A stretch of 19,616 bases of DNA from an uncultured Clostridium sp. (GTDB lineage: Bacteria > Bacillota > Clostridia > TANB77 > CAG-508). Shown here in pieces: positions 5,445 through 13,330 of this stretch. The notes beneath the pieces are model-generated. The model saw only the letters and a list, made by a program, of their open reading frames with translations, ran no database searches and was not told the DNA's origin. The stretch covers positions 1 through 19,616 of the forward strand of contig CAMMEP010000026.1 of assembly GCA_946495905.1 (NCBI GenBank), read 5' to 3'. Both the position numbers and the translations under genes were made by a program. Positions within the stretch are counted from its first letter, which is position 1. Each line of letters begins with the position of its first letter.

Positions 5445-5924
5445 TTATTTGTGATAAGTTTCATGATTAGAAATTTTAAAAGCTCTATATATTTGTTCTA
5501 ATAAAAAAACACGAATTAACTGATGAGGAAAAGTCATTTTAGAAAAACAAATTAATTCATTTGAATATTGTATTACTTCATTAGATAATCCAATAGAGCC
5601 ACCAATAATAAAGGAAATATTACTATTAGAATTTAAAGAAATATTTTCTAATTTATTAGAAAATTCTTCTGAAGTAAATTGTTTCCCTTTTAAATCTAAA
5701 GCAATAACATAACTATTTTTTATTTGTGCTAGAATTCTTTTTCCCTCTATTTCTTTTACATTTTCTGCTAGTCTATTACTTAAATTATCTGGAATTTGCT
5801 CATCTGCGACTTCTATAATTTGTAGCTTACAATACTTGGATAATCGTTTTGCATATTCTGTAATTGCATCTTTTAAATAATTTTCTTTTATTTTTCCAAC
5901 ACAAATAATATTAATATGTAACAT
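5445..5924 (-). CDS. rlmH: 23S rRNA (pseudouridine-1915-N3)-methyltransferase RlmH
   Basis: A SPOUT-class methyltransferase of 159 residues, the standard length. It has the SAM-binding knot IGGSIGLSNEV near residues 107-117 and the hallmark C-terminus TFPHQLIRVFLLEQIYRAFK...YHK, which forms the active site on the dimer. It modifies pseudouridine 1915 in helix 69 of assembled 70S ribosomes. The ribosome binding site is AAGGAG four bases before the ATG. It follows walJ by 11 bp and is the last gene of its leftward operon; the walJ-rlmH neighbourhood is also seen in Bacillus. Confidence 0.96.
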   Translation of the reverse strand: MLHINIICVGKIKENYLKDAITEYAKRLSKYCKLQIIEVADEQIPDNLSNRLAENVKEIEGKRILAQIKNSYVIALDLKGKQFTSEEFSNKLENISLNSNSNISFIIGGSIGLSNEVIQYSNELICFSKMTFPHQLIRVFLLEQIYRAFKISNHETYHK

Positions 5925-5935
5925 AATACTCCTTT

Positions 5936-6727
5936 TTATCCTACTTTAATAATTTTACTTGGTGCATATCTATTTGCAACATCGATTTTTAATTTACTAA
6001 AATCTAATTTACTTTCTATTAACTCTTCTACAACAGTTTTATATGCAAGTTCTGGAAAATTGTTTTCTTTGCTTAAGTGTCCAAGCATTACTTGCTTTAG
6101 ACCACTGTTCATTAAAAATGAAATTGTTTTTCCTGCATCACTATTGGGTAAATGACCATTTGGTCCTGCAATTCTTTGTTTTAATAAATAAGGGTATGAA
6201 GAACATTTTAGAATTTCAGGGTCGTAATTTGCTTCTAATAAAACAAAAAGACTATCTTCTAATTTATGTGCAATATTGGAAGTCATGTGCCCAATATCTG
6301 TTGCAATACTTATTTTTTCATTTTTATAAGATATATTAAAACCACATGGGTTTGCAGCATCATGAGGAATTTTAAAAGGATGAATCTTTAAATCCCCAAT
6401 TTCAAAATTTTCTTCTATTGTAAAGTTTTTTATATTTTTTTCATCTATTTTTGCACTTTGTTCAGGCATAGCGTCCCAAGTTTTCGAATTTGCATATACA
6501 GGAATACTATATTTTTTAGAAAAAGTTCCAAGTCCTCTTATATGATCCGAATGTTCATGAGTAACTAGAATAGCATCAATTTGTGATGGATCTATATCCA
6601 TGGAAGAAAGTGCAGAAGAAACTTTTTTTGCACTTTCGCCAATATCAATCAATAATTTTGTATTCGAAGTTTCTACTAGTAGGCTATTGCCAGAACTACC
6701 ACTATATAAACTACAAAAATTAAACAT
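5936..6727 (-). CDS. walJ: WalJ/YycJ metallo-beta-lactamase-fold hydrolase
   Basis: A protein of 263 residues. It starts FCSLYSGSSGNSLLVE, typical of WalJ/YycJ, and carries the metal-binding motif THEHSDH at 56-62 plus later metal ligands in the HDAANPCGF, DIGH and LGHLS segments. In Bacillus and streptococci it is linked to the WalRK cell-wall regulon and coordinates wall synthesis with division. A nuclease activity has been proposed for homologues; the true substrate is unsettled. The ribosome binding site AGAGG precedes the ATG. It lies 35 bp after murA and 11 bp before rlmH. The walRK genes themselves are not in this window. Confidence 0.9.
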   Translation of the reverse strand: MFNFCSLYSGSSGNSLLVETSNTKLLIDIGESAKKVSSALSSMDIDPSQIDAILVTHEHSDHIRGLGTFSKKYSIPVYANSKTWDAMPEQSAKIDEKNIKNFTIEENFEIGDLKIHPFKIPHDAANPCGFNISYKNEKISIATDIGHMTSNIAHKLEDSLFVLLEANYDPEILKCSSYPYLLKQRIAGPNGHLPNSDAGKTISFLMNSGLKQVMLGHLSKENNFPELAYKTVVEELIESKLDFSKLKIDVANRYAPSKIIKVG

Positions 6728-6762
6728 ATAAACCTCTCATCTTTCATTTACTTTTGTATTTC

Positions 6763-8022
6763 TTATTCTTTTACTCTTTCAATATCGGCACCAAGGCTTC
6801 TAAATTTCTCTTCGATTTTTTCGTAACCTCTATCAATATGGTAAATATTATATAATTCTGTAGTCCCCTTTGCTACGATTCCAGCTATTAATAGTGCTGC
6901 ACCAGCACGTAAATCACTGGCATATACCCTAGCACCAGACAATTCTTTTACTCCCTCAAAAATAGCTGTTTTTCCTTGTGCTGTGATATGAGCTCCCATA
7001 TTATTTAATTCATTGGTATATTGAAATCTAGATTCCCATATACTTTCATTAATAATGCTTGTACCATCTGCAAGAGAAAGTACTACACCCATTTGTGGTT
7101 GTAAATCAGTAGGAAAACCAGGATAAGGAAGAGTTTTTATATTTGCTTTTCCAGGTCTTTTATTTGTCCATACTCTAATAGTATCGCCAAGGTTTTCTAC
7201 ATTTCCACCAATTTCTATTATTTTAGCAGTAATACAATCTAAATGTTCTGAAATACAATTTTTTATTAAGATATCACCTTTCGTTGCAATAGCAGCAAGC
7301 ATAAAAGTACCTGCTTCTATTTGATCTGGAACAACAGAATATGTTCCTTCATGTTTTAATTCTTTAACACCATTAATTTTAATAACATCTGTTCCAGCAC
7401 CACGAATGTCAGCTCCCATTGTATTTAGAAAGTTTGCTACATCTACAATATGTGGCTCTTTAGCTGCATTATCTATTGTTGTAGTTCCTTCCGCAAAAAC
7501 GCTAGCAAGCATAATGTTTATGGTAGCACCAACGGAAACAACATCCATATAAATAGAAGTTCCTACTAATTTTTTTGCTTTTGCAGATATTTTTCCTTGT
7601 TTTACATCTACTTTAGCTCCTAAAAGTTCAAATCCTTTTATATGTTGATCAATTGGTCTTGCACCAAGTTTACATCCACCAGGAAGGCCTACTTCGCTCA
7701 TTCCACATCTTCCTAGCATAGCACCAATTAAGTAATAAGAAGCTCTAAATTTACTTGTTTTATCAATAGGAGCTTCTTTGCAATTAACCTCTCTTGTATC
7801 AATGGTAATTTCATTTTCAGAAATCCAAGTAATTTTTGCTCCTAAATCTTGTAAAATATCACAAGTTATTTTTACATCACTAATATTTGGCAAATTATTT
7901 ATGGTGTATACTCCATCTAATAATAATGTGGCGGGAAGTATTGCTACAGCTGCATTTTTTGCTCCACTTATTGTAACTTCACCTTTTAATTTTGTTCCAC
8001 CTTTTATTACTAATTTTTCCAA
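6763..8022 (-). CDS. murA: UDP-N-acetylglucosamine 1-carboxyvinyltransferase (MurA)
   Basis: The first committed step of peptidoglycan synthesis: transfer of enolpyruvate from phosphoenolpyruvate to UDP-GlcNAc in the cytosol. The protein has 419 residues, the usual length. Visible landmarks are the N-terminal GGTKLKGEVTISGAKNAA with the K22-N23 pair, the active-site loop LPGGCKLGARPIDQH with catalytic Cys117 (fosfomycin target), and FPTDLQPQ with the conserved Asp. The start codon is TTG at 8022, set by the GGGGGGAG run four bases upstream and by the family-typical N-terminus MEKLVIKGG. Firmicutes often have two paralogues, so this may be either. Likely promoter-proximal gene of murA-walJ-rlmH. 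Confidence 0.96.
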   Translation of the reverse strand: MEKLVIKGGTKLKGEVTISGAKNAAVAILPATLLLDGVYTINNLPNISDVKITCDILQDLGAKITWISENEITIDTREVNCKEAPIDKTSKFRASYYLIGAMLGRCGMSEVGLPGGCKLGARPIDQHIKGFELLGAKVDVKQGKISAKAKKLVGTSIYMDVVSVGATINIMLASVFAEGTTTIDNAAKEPHIVDVANFLNTMGADIRGAGTDVIKINGVKELKHEGTYSVVPDQIEAGTFMLAAIATKGDILIKNCISEHLDCITAKIIEIGGNVENLGDTIRVWTNKRPGKANIKTLPYPGFPTDLQPQMGVVLSLADGTSIINESIWESRFQYTNELNNMGAHITAQGKTAIFEGVKELSGARVYASDLRAGAALLIAGIVAKGTTELYNIYHIDRGYEKIEEKFRSLGADIERVKE

Positions 8023-8082
8023 TTTACTCCCCCCAAAAAAACAATGTTGATATATATTAACTTCAATTATTTTAAATTAAAA

Positions 8083-8108
8083 ATAGAGTTTAATACAATA
8101 AACTCTAT
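8083..8108 (-). terminator. Terminator of spoIIR
   Basis: Minus strand hairpin ATAGAGTTTA (8108-8099), 6-nt loop, TAAACTCTAT (8092-8083), followed by TTTTTAATTT. It separates spoIIR from murA, so murA must have its own promoter in the following 60 bp; none stands out. Confidence 0.8.
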
Positions 8109-8159
8109 CTATAACTTATAACATATTTTTAAATAAAATACAATAGTAATATAGTTATT

Positions 8160-8804
8160 TTAGTTCTTAGCAAAAGAGATATTTTTAAAGAATTCAATTA
8201 AGCTAAACTTAAATTGTATGTCTCCGCTTTCATTATCACTAATAATAGAATATTCTTCTTCTCCTAAATTTTCTTGCATTATTTCTTTAGACTCATCAGG
8301 CACAACACCAGAACTTACATCTACAAAACATAAAGGGGGAAACATGACACACCACCAATTTTGTCCTTTGGCTTCTCCAATTTCTATTCTTAAAGCATCA
8401 TAGTTACCAGCTGGTAAAGAAATATCTCCGTAAGTTTTTGTTGGAAATTCAAAATTTCCAATGCTTATTGTAACGTCATAGTTGTATCCGTTTTCTTGGA
8501 TTACTTGCTTAGCAATACGCTTAAACTCATCTTGATATTCATTAGCAAGTGTTATTACTTCCTCTTTAGAAGTACAATCTTTTGCTATTTCATTCATGTA
8601 TTCTAACACACTATCTCGCACTTTGTATTTTAAACTCTGATCTTCATCACTGTCACTATTAGCAATTACGTGTAGTCGAAAAACACTACTTGCAATATCT
8701 TCTGACACCGCATTTACATAGGATATTGCCGAGATAAATACAAAAAAAGAAAATAAAATAACAACAATTAAAAAACGTTTTGTAAAATTAATAAAATTTT
8801 TCAT
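8160..8804 (-). CDS. spoIIR: Stage II sporulation protein R
   Basis: A protein of 214 residues with an N-terminal signal/anchor (basic MKNFINFTKR, then hydrophobic to about residue 32). The family core reads FRLHVIANSDSDEDQSLKYKVRDSVLEYM (given here only as a landmark around residues 42-70), then GDISLPAGNYDALRIEIGEAKGQNWWC and VMFPPLCFVD. SpoIIR is made in the forespore, secreted into the intermembrane space and triggers SpoIIGA to process pro-sigma-E in the mother cell. AAAGGA lies 11 bases before the ATG, rather far. Expression under sigma-F would be expected; I could not identify a convincing sigma-F promoter upstream. Confidence 0.94.
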   Translation of the reverse strand: MKNFINFTKRFLIVVILFSFFVFISAISYVNAVSEDIASSVFRLHVIANSDSDEDQSLKYKVRDSVLEYMNEIAKDCTSKEEVITLANEYQDEFKRIAKQVIQENGYNYDVTISIGNFEFPTKTYGDISLPAGNYDALRIEIGEAKGQNWWCVMFPPLCFVDVSSGVVPDESKEIMQENLGEEEYSIISDNESGDIQFKFSLIEFFKNISFAKN

Positions 8805-9059
8805 ATAAATACTTATCCTTTCTTAAGTGTAAACTATGTATTGTGAAATCTACATTAGCTTAAACTAAAATAAATTTTGGGTTAATTTCCATAGAAATTT
8901 TTTGCTTGTACTATAATTATTTGTTATTTTAAAAATTTTATACTCTTTTTCCAAAATTTTTTATAGTATACAAAAAAATAAATTTTTATATATTAAAAAT
9001 GTAAAAAAATAGATACGAAATGAAGAATAAAATGAATAAAAAAGTTTAATAAATAGTAA

Positions 9060-9066
9060 TGTCGAA
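9060..9066 (+). promoter_or_regulatory. Spo0A box upstream of the 9147 gene
   Basis: An exact TGTCGAA, 19 bp before the -35 of the downstream promoter, a distance compatible with activation. It is a single box with no tandem partner. Confidence 0.4.
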
Positions 9067-9085
9067 ATAAAGGGAACGAATTCGC

Positions 9086-9121
9086 TTGACTTACGGAAAC
9101 ACAAATGGTAAAATTTACCAT
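9086..9121 (+). promoter_or_regulatory. Promoter with operator-like palindrome
   Basis: TTGACT (9086-9091), a 17-nt spacer and TAAAAT (9109-9114). The -10 lies inside the perfect interrupted palindrome ATGGTAAA-A-TTTACCAT (9105-9121), which reaches the predicted start site. A dimeric repressor bound there would block transcription. Confidence 0.7.
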
Positions 9122-9146
9122 ATCAAGAACAAAGGAGGCTTTTAAT

Positions 9147-9665
9147 ATGGGAATATTAAAAAAGAACATTGAAAAATTATGTAGTTTTTATGTAAGTGAC
9201 TGGCACTTAGTTACAATGTTACTTCCATATATTAATAAACAGATAAATGAAAAAGCCAACATTATAACAATATTAGAAGAAGATATAGAAGAAAATATAA
9301 GAACATTAACGAAAAAATTGAGTTTAAAGAACGAAGATAAAATATTAAGTTTAAATTGGAAAAGTACTAATGGAATAAAGTATTCTGAAATCCAAAAGAA
9401 ATTAAAAGAATTAGAGAAACAGGATGTCCTAAATGTTATATTTATTAATGGAAAAAAAGAATATATGGATATAACAAATAAAAACATAGAAAAATTTTTA
9501 GAAACAAATAAAGATAAATATAAAAAAATTCAAATAAAAATTATTAACTGCTATGAGGTAAGCGAATTCAATATAAATATGCAGGAAATCTTAGATTCTC
9601 ATGATAAAATATTAAATACATCTGGGGAGAAAGAAATTAATGATGTATTTGAAGGATATGCTTAA
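9147..9665 (+). CDS. Conserved-looking hypothetical protein, 172 aa, cytosolic
   Basis: I do not recognise this protein. It starts MGILKKNIEKLCSFYVSDWH, has no signal peptide or membrane segment, and is rich in Lys, Glu, Ile and Asn. Predicted alternation of strands (ANIITIL, VLNVIFING, KIQIKIINCYEV) and helices (NIRTLTKKLSL, YSEIQKKLKELEKQ) suggests a small alpha/beta domain with an NTase- or Rossmann-like topology, which is only a guess. A perfect AAAGGAGG lies seven bases before the ATG at 9147; a longer reading frame opens at 9105 but begins inside the promoter's -10 palindrome, so it is rejected. It is monocistronic, with its own strong promoter, Spo0A box and terminator, divergent from spoIIR. 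A sporulation-phase role is conceivable from context alone. Confidence 0.75.
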   Translation: MGILKKNIEKLCSFYVSDWHLVTMLLPYINKQINEKANIITILEEDIEENIRTLTKKLSLKNEDKILSLNWKSTNGIKYSEIQKKLKELEKQDVLNVIFINGKKEYMDITNKNIEKFLETNKDKYKKIQIKIINCYEVSEFNINMQEILDSHDKILNTSGEKEINDVFEGYA

Positions 9666-9692
9666 TAGAAAAAATACTTGATTTTTTATATT

Positions 9693-9730
9693 AAATAATA
9701 TAGAATACTTATATTCTATATTATTTTTTT
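9693..9730 (+). terminator. Terminator of the 9147 gene
   Basis: A perfect 15-bp AT-rich stem, AAATAATATAGAATA (9693-9707) with TATTCTATATTATTT (9712-9726), a 4-nt loop, then more T. Confidence 0.8.
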
Positions 9731-9785
9731 ATAAAAAGTAGTAATTATTATTAATTAAAGTTACAATTAAAGGTCTGAAATAGAA

Positions 9786-9828
9786 AGCAAACAATACATA
9801 TAAAAATTTAAAATACGTATTGTTTGCT
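9786..9828. promoter_or_regulatory. Inverted repeat overlapping the galU promoter
   Basis: AGCAAACAATAC (9786-9797) is exactly inverted as GTATTGTTTGCT (9817-9828) with a 19-nt AT-rich loop. No T-run follows on either strand, so it is not a terminator. Its right arm contains the proposed galU -35, so it may be a protein-binding site or the remains of an upstream structured transcript. Confidence 0.45.
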
Positions 9829-9847
9829 AAAAAATAAAGACTATAAA
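9820..9847 (+). promoter_or_regulatory. Candidate promoter of galU-pgcA
   Basis: TTGTTT (9820-9825), a 16-nt spacer and TATAAA (9842-9847), 36 bp before the galU start codon. Confidence 0.5.
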
Positions 9848-9883
9848 CTGTAATAAAAAAGTAAGAAGAAAGGAACGATAACA

Positions 9884-10753
9884 ATGAGTGTAAGAAAAGC
9901 TGTTATACCAGTTGCAGGCTTTGCTACAAGATTTTTACCAGCATGTAAAAGTTTACCAAAATGTATGTTAACAATAGTAGATAAGCCAATTATTCAATAT
10001 TTAGTAGATGAGGCAGTAGCATCAGGAATAGAAGAAATACTTTTAGTAGTAGGAAGAAAAAAAGAAGTTGTTGAAGATTATTTTTCAGAAGATAAAGAAT
10101 TACAAGACTTTTTGATAGAAAGAGGAAAAGAAAGTTTTATTCCACAAATAACAAACTTATCTGGAAAAGCGAAGATTCACTTTATTGAAGAAGAAGGTGG
10201 AGCAAAGGGACTTGGACATGCAATCTATATGGCAAAGGATTTTGTTGGAAATGAACCATTTGCCATTATGTATGGTGATGTAATTATGCAAGGAGAAAAA
10301 CCTTGTTTAAAAGAAATAATAGATGAACATGAAAGATTAGGTGCTTCTGTTATTGGTGTAGAAAAAGTTGCTTGGGAAGATGTTCCTAAATATGGAAATG
10401 TTTCTGGAGAAGCTATTAATGATAGATTATATAAAGTAGAAAAGATGAAAGAAAAACCAAAAGTAGAAGAGACTAAATCAAATTTAGCAATATCAGATCG
10501 ACATGTTCTTATGCCAGATTTATTTGATTTCTTAGCTAAAACTAAACCTGGAAAAGGTGGAGAAATACAAGTAACAGATGCTTATAATAGTATGGTAAAT
10601 ACAAAAGAAGGTGTTTACGCATATGATTATAAAGCAAAAAGGTTTGATTCTGGAGATAAATTAGGTTTTGTAAAAGCATCTATTGATGAAACATTAAGAA
10701 GACCAGAGTTGAGAGAAGATTTAGTTAAATTTATTAAGGAATTAGATATATAA
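9884..10753 (+). CDS. galU: UTP--glucose-1-phosphate uridylyltransferase (GalU)
   Basis: A protein of 289 residues, the normal length, catalysing UTP + glucose 1-phosphate to UDP-glucose + PPi. The nucleotide-binding N-terminus reads AVIPVAGFATRFLPACKSLP followed by KCMLTIVDKPIIQYLVDEAVASGI. The later family segments GLGHAIYMAKDFVG, FAIMYGDV, GGEIQVTDA and YAYDYKAKRFDSGDKLGFVKA are intact. Oddities: the usual GxGTRFLP is GFATRFLP, and the usual PKEMLPIVDKP is PKCMLTIVDKP, so a Gly, a Glu and a Pro are replaced in the signature loop. The TRFLP Arg and the PK Lys remain, so activity is likely. Ribosome binding site GAAAGGAACG. Co-directional with pgcA 20 bp downstream, giving a UDP-glucose pathway operon for glycolipids, teichoic acids or exopolysaccharide. 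Confidence 0.92.
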   Translation: MSVRKAVIPVAGFATRFLPACKSLPKCMLTIVDKPIIQYLVDEAVASGIEEILLVVGRKKEVVEDYFSEDKELQDFLIERGKESFIPQITNLSGKAKIHFIEEEGGAKGLGHAIYMAKDFVGNEPFAIMYGDVIMQGEKPCLKEIIDEHERLGASVIGVEKVAWEDVPKYGNVSGEAINDRLYKVEKMKEKPKVEETKSNLAISDRHVLMPDLFDFLAKTKPGKGGEIQVTDAYNSMVNTKEGVYAYDYKAKRFDSGDKLGFVKASIDETLRRPELREDLVKFIKELDI

Positions 10754-10773
10754 CAAAAAAGGAAAGTGATCCT

Positions 10774-12501
10774 ATGAAAGAATATGAGATTAAATACAAA
10801 GAATGGTTAAATAATCCCATTATAGATGAAGAGAGCAAAAAAGAGTTAAGAGAAATTGCAGGAAAGGAAGAAGAAATAGAAGATAGATTTTATAAAGACT
10901 TAGAGTTTGGAACAGCAGGACTTCGTGGAGTTATTGGTATTGGAACAAACAGAATGAATAAATATACAGTAACAAAAGCAACACAAGGACTAGCAAATTA
11001 CATTATTAAACAAGGAGGACAAGAGAGAGGAGTAGCTATTGCGTATGATTGTAGAATAATGTCCAAAGAGTTTAGTGAAGAAACAGCATTATGTTTAAAT
11101 GCCAATGGAATAAAGACGTATCGATTTGAAGAATTGAGACCAACTCCTGAATTGTCGTTTGCAGTAAGAGAATTGGGATGTATTGCAGGAATTGTAATTA
11201 CCGCAAGCCATAATCCACCAGAATATAATGGTTATAAAGTTTATTGGGAAGATGGAGCTCAAATTGTAGAGCCAACAGACAAGGAAATAATAGAAGAAGT
11301 TAAAAGTGTAACTGATTTTTCTAAGATAAAGACAATGGATAAAGATAAAGCAATACAAGAAGGGTTATATCATACAATTGGAACAGAAATAGATGATAGA
11401 TATATAGAAGAATTAAAAAAATTAATCGTAAATGAAGATGCTATAAAAGAAATGCAAAAAAATATAAAAATTGTATATACTCCATTACATGGAACAGGTT
11501 CTAAATTAGTGCAAAGAATCTTAAAAGAAGTAGGTTTTGAAAATGTTTATACTGTAAAGGAACAAGAACAACCAGATGGACATTTTCCAACAGTAAGTTA
11601 TCCAAATCCAGAGGATCCAAATGCATTTGTATTGGCTATTGATTTAGCTAAAAAAGTAGATGCAGATGTTATTTTAGCGAATGACCCAGATGCAGACAGA
11701 TTAGGAATATATGTAAAAGATACAAAAACAGGAGAATATATACAATTTAATGGGAATATGACAGGAAATCTTATTGCAGAATATATTTTATCGCAAAAGA
11801 AAGAAAAGGGAACTTTGCCAAAAAATGGAGCTATTATAAAAACAATTGTATCTTCTAATATGACAGATGCTATTGCAAAAGAATATGGTGTAAAATTATT
11901 TTCAACACTAACAGGATTTAAAAATGTTGCTAAAATTATTAGAGAGTTTGAAAGACATAATTCTTATCAATGTTTATTTTCTTATGAAGAAAGCTATGGT
12001 TGCATTATTGGAACACATGCAAGGGATAAAGATGGAATTGTGGCAGTTATGACAATATGTGAAGCAGTAGCATATTATAAAAAGCAAGGTCTAACTTTAT
12101 GGGACCAAATGAATAAAATGTACGAAAAATATGGATATTATAAAGAAAGACAAATTGCAATTACTCTAAAAGGTATAGAAGGAGCAGAAAAAATAAGAAA
12201 CAGGATGGAAACAATGAGAAATAATCCACCAAAAGAGATTGCAGGAAAGAAAGTTGTATCTTTTGGAGATTATGAAAAACAAGAAATAGTAGATGAACAT
12301 GGAAATAAAGTAGTAACAGGACTTCCAAAGTCAAATGTATTATATTTTGAATTAGAAAAAAATGCATGGGTATGTGTACGTCCTTCTGGAACAGAACCAA
12401 AAATAAAGTTTTATATGGGAGTATGTGAAAATAGCAATGAAGTAGCAGATGGGGAATTAGACAAAATAGAAAAAGTAGTAAAAGAAATGGCAAAAGAATA
12501 G
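10774..12501 (+). CDS. pgcA: Alpha-phosphoglucomutase (PgcA type)
   Basis: A protein of 575 residues of the alpha-D-phosphohexomutase superfamily, interconverting glucose 6-phosphate and glucose 1-phosphate. All four domains show their signatures: FGTAGLRG near residue 46, the phosphoserine loop TASHNPPEYNGYK near 143, the metal-binding DPDADRLGI near 305, the sugar-specificity loop with FSYEESYG near 405, and the phosphate-binding RPSGTEPKIKFY near 540. Length and motifs match PgcA of Bacillus rather than the shorter GlmM. The ribosome binding site AAGGAAAG precedes the ATG. It supplies the substrate for galU directly upstream; the two are probably one transcript ending at the hairpin 12527-12569. 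Confidence 0.96.
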   Translation: MKEYEIKYKEWLNNPIIDEESKKELREIAGKEEEIEDRFYKDLEFGTAGLRGVIGIGTNRMNKYTVTKATQGLANYIIKQGGQERGVAIAYDCRIMSKEFSEETALCLNANGIKTYRFEELRPTPELSFAVRELGCIAGIVITASHNPPEYNGYKVYWEDGAQIVEPTDKEIIEEVKSVTDFSKIKTMDKDKAIQEGLYHTIGTEIDDRYIEELKKLIVNEDAIKEMQKNIKIVYTPLHGTGSKLVQRILKEVGFENVYTVKEQEQPDGHFPTVSYPNPEDPNAFVLAIDLAKKVDADVILANDPDADRLGIYVKDTKTGEYIQFNGNMTGNLIAEYILSQKKEKGTLPKNGAIIKTIVSSNMTDAIAKEYGVKLFSTLTGFKNVAKIIREFERHNSYQCLFSYEESYGCIIGTHARDKDGIVAVMTICEAVAYYKKQGLTLWDQMNKMYEKYGYYKERQIAITLKGIEGAEKIRNRMETMRNNPPKEIAGKKVVSFGDYEKQEIVDEHGNKVVTGLPKSNVLYFELEKNAWVCVRPSGTEPKIKFYMGVCENSNEVADGELDKIEKVVKEMAKE

Positions 12502-12526
12502 TAAAATGCTATTCAAATATATGTAA

Positions 12527-12569
12527 AAAGAAATAAAGTAAGCTTTCTTATAGCTTACTTTATTTCTTT
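12527..12569. terminator. Bidirectional terminator overlapping the ttcA 3' end
   Basis: A perfect 18-bp stem, AAAGAAATAAAGTAAGCT (12527-12544) with AGCTTACTTTATTTCTTT (12552-12569), loop TTCTTAT. The right arm encodes the last codons and stop of the convergent ttcA-like gene, so one hairpin serves both genes. T-rich right arms on both strands replace a classical separate T-run. Confidence 0.7.
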
Positions 12570-13271
12570 CCAACCATTAAGGTTAGCACGCTTTATGGCG
12601 CCCATTAAATTTGCTCTTACATTTGGAATTTCAATTGTTAATTTATATAACATATCTTTCATATATTCTCTTTTTGAAACTCCATCCATAGGACAGTTTT
12701 TAGGCATTACTTCAATATTTTCTCTTTTAATAAATTTACGAATTTCTTTTTCAGGAGCATAGATTAAAGGTCTAATTAAAGTTACTTTTGACCTATCCAT
12801 ATAACTTACAGGAGCAAAGGTGGATAGGTTTCCAGCATATAACATATTTAAGAAAAAAGTTTCTAGAACATCATCCTCATTATGTCCTAAAGCAAGTTTA
12901 TTACAACCATGCTCTATTGCGGTTGAGTTTAGAATTCCTCTTCTTAGATTGGCACAAAGGGAACAAGGACGTTTTTCTTTTCTTATATCAAAAACAATTT
13001 CCTTTATGTGACTTTCTGCTTGGACAAATTCAACCCCTATTTTTTGGCAAGTTTCTTCTAAAAAAGAGGAATCAAAAAAATCAAAACCAGGATTTACACT
13101 AATTGCAATTAAATCAAAATGCTTTGGATAAAATCTTTGAAGTGTTTTTAAGCCCATTAGTAAAGTAATAGAATCTTTTCCACCAGAAAGTGCTACTGCA
13201 ATTTTATCTCCTTCTTCTATCATATTATAATTTTCAATTGCTTTTCTTAAATAACCTAATATTTTTTGCAT
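12555..13271 (-). CDS. ttcA: TtcA-family tRNA thiolation ATPase
   Basis: A PP-loop ATPase of 238 residues. It has the pyrophosphatase loop SGGKDS at 29-34 and the cysteines expected for a [4Fe-4S] cluster at C103 and C106 (RPCSLCANLRRG) and C193 (KNCPMDG). The segments LALGHNEDDVLETFFLNMLYAG and LIRPLIYAPEKEIRKF match TtcA, which makes 2-thiocytidine 32 in certain tRNAs by adenylating C32 and inserting sulfur. It is shorter than the E. coli enzyme, which carries extra terminal residues. In Firmicutes this branch also contains TtcA-like proteins of uncertain tRNA target. The ribosome binding site TAGGAGAA precedes the ATG. A nearby extended -10 promoter abuts the palindromic element at 13331. 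Confidence 0.85.
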   Translation of the reverse strand: MQKILGYLRKAIENYNMIEEGDKIAVALSGGKDSITLLMGLKTLQRFYPKHFDLIAISVNPGFDFFDSSFLEETCQKIGVEFVQAESHIKEIVFDIRKEKRPCSLCANLRRGILNSTAIEHGCNKLALGHNEDDVLETFFLNMLYAGNLSTFAPVSYMDRSKVTLIRPLIYAPEKEIRKFIKRENIEVMPKNCPMDGVSKREYMKDMLYKLTIEIPNVRANLMGAIKRANLNGWKEIK

Positions 13272-13310
13272 AAATTCTCCTATATATTTTTATTATTGTA
13301 AAACAAATTA

Positions 13311-13319
13311 ATTATAACA
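13311..13319 (-). promoter_or_regulatory. Extended -10 promoter of the ttcA-like gene
   Basis: Minus strand TGTTATAAT (13319-13311), an exact extended -10. No good -35 lies at 17 bp; a TTGACA sits too close (13329-13324), inside the direct repeat that bounds the palindromic element. Confidence 0.5.
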
Positions 13320-13330
13320 TTTATGTCAAG

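Larger units (their letters stand above)
8805..9146. other. Divergent intergenic region between spoIIR and the 9147 gene
   Basis: 342 bp, very AT-rich. Its right end holds the Spo0A box (9060-9066) and the promoter with overlapping palindrome (9086-9121) for the rightward gene. The part next to spoIIR contains GTTTA followed 16 bp later by CACAATACA on the minus strand, only a loose resemblance to a sigma-F promoter. Nothing else stands out. Confidence 0.5.

Noticed and set aside
12161..12493. Leftward 110-codon open frame inside pgcA
   Set aside because: Antisense to a clear phosphoglucomutase coding sequence, with leucine/phenylalanine-rich low-complexity translation and no ribosome binding site.
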